A stretch of 5,662 nt of DNA. Source: an uncultured Ruminococcus sp. Its GTDB lineage: Bacteria; Bacillota; Clostridia; Oscillospirales; CAG-272. The DNA lies in contig CACYEW010000033.1 of assembly GCA_902773455.1 (NCBI GenBank), forward strand, positions 1-5,662, read 5' to 3'. The notes under the pieces were generated by a model, which was not told the DNA's origin, did not search any database, and saw only the letters and a program-made list of their open reading frames with translations. This document shows, one piece after another, positions 5,522 through 5,662 of the stretch. The translations under genes were made by a program, and so were the position numbers. How positions within the stretch are numbered: position 1 is the stretch's first letter; every line of letters begins with the position of its first letter.

Positions 5522-5662
5522 AGGCGAACGATTTGCCTTATGATACGATTTATTGCGGACCGGCAGGCGTCCGGCCGCTTACATAAACATTAAAATAACG
5601 AAAGGCGCGGCGCTGAACGCGTTTTGTCAATATTGTCGTCAAAACGCTTTCCTTTTGCCGCG
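5522..5662 (+). other. Structured segment: three successive predicted stem-loops, possible leader RNA or small RNA
   Basis: Hairpin 1: AGGCGAA (5522-5528) with TTTGCCT (5532-5538), a 3-nt loop and one G-U pair. Hairpin 2: GCGG-A-CCGG (5555-5563) with CCGGCCGC (5571-5578), a single bulged A and a 7-nt loop. Hairpin 3: GCGTTTTG (5619-5626) with CAAAACGC (5640-5647), extended after one mismatch by GAA/TTC (5615-5617 with 5649-5651) and, past an internal loop, by CGCGGC/GCCGCG (5606-5611 with 5657-5662). No T-tract follows hairpin 2, so it is not an ordinary terminator. I found no ATG with a ribosome binding site here. It does not match a riboswitch or T-box motif I can recognise. The window cuts it at hairpin 3. 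Confidence 0.35.

Noticed and set aside
5555..5578. GC-rich hairpin as terminator of the nucleotidyltransferase gene
   Set aside because: It is about 90 bp past the stop codon, lies beyond a plus-strand promoter and is followed by TTACATAAAC rather than a T-tract.
5606..5662. Hairpin 3 as an integron attC or IS end
   Set aside because: No core-site heptamers, no transposase or integrase and no flanking target duplication are visible.

Overview
The window looks like chromosomal DNA of a low-to-medium GC Gram-positive bacterium, most likely an uncultured member of the Clostridia. The reasons are Firmicutes-style sigma-A promoters (TTGACA-17-TATAAT and close variants), AT-rich gaps between genes of roughly 50% GC, frequent ATA isoleucine codons, strong GGAG-type ribosome binding sites, and the protein families present. 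The lineage is inferred from style and was not searched. Nothing here marks a mobile element, CRISPR array, tRNA or rRNA.

Left part (1-2150, minus strand): an apparent three-gene operon read right to left. An extended -10 promoter (2122-2150) drives a membrane-anchored transglutaminase-fold protein (865-2091) whose catalytic Cys and His appear to be replaced. One base later comes a stand-alone CinA C-terminal domain, the NMN deamidase PncC type (393-863). Its stop codon overlaps the TTG start of a multi-pass membrane protein (1-396) that runs off the left edge. The last gene is easily missed because it lacks an ATG start and is cut by the window.

Middle (2151-3168): a spacer with a 12-bp palindrome, a doubtful 28-codon ORF and a bidirectional terminator hairpin (2283-2321). 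Then comes a minus-strand gene for a two-TM protein with a soluble, possibly PH-like C-terminal domain (2350-3048). It is preceded by two tandem near-consensus promoters. The proximal promoter's -10 box covers the longer GTG start, so the ATG at 3048 is the credible start.

Right part (3169-5662, plus strand): a divergent gene (3269-5464) for a 731-residue sugar-1-phosphate nucleotidyltransferase (mannose-1-phosphate guanylyltransferase type) fused to a left-handed beta-helix segment and a phosphohexomutase-like region that seems to have lost its active-site serine and metal loop. After it, a plus-strand promoter (5484-5512) is followed by three successive predicted stem-loops and no evident start codon up to the window edge. 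This may be a structured leader or small RNA.

The genes do not form one obvious pathway. They touch NAD salvage (CinA/PncC), nucleotide-sugar supply for cell-surface glycans (GMPP-like protein) and envelope proteins of unknown role. I see no clear new defence or biosynthetic system. The points most worth a second look are the two proteins with eroded catalytic residues and the structured segment at the right edge.
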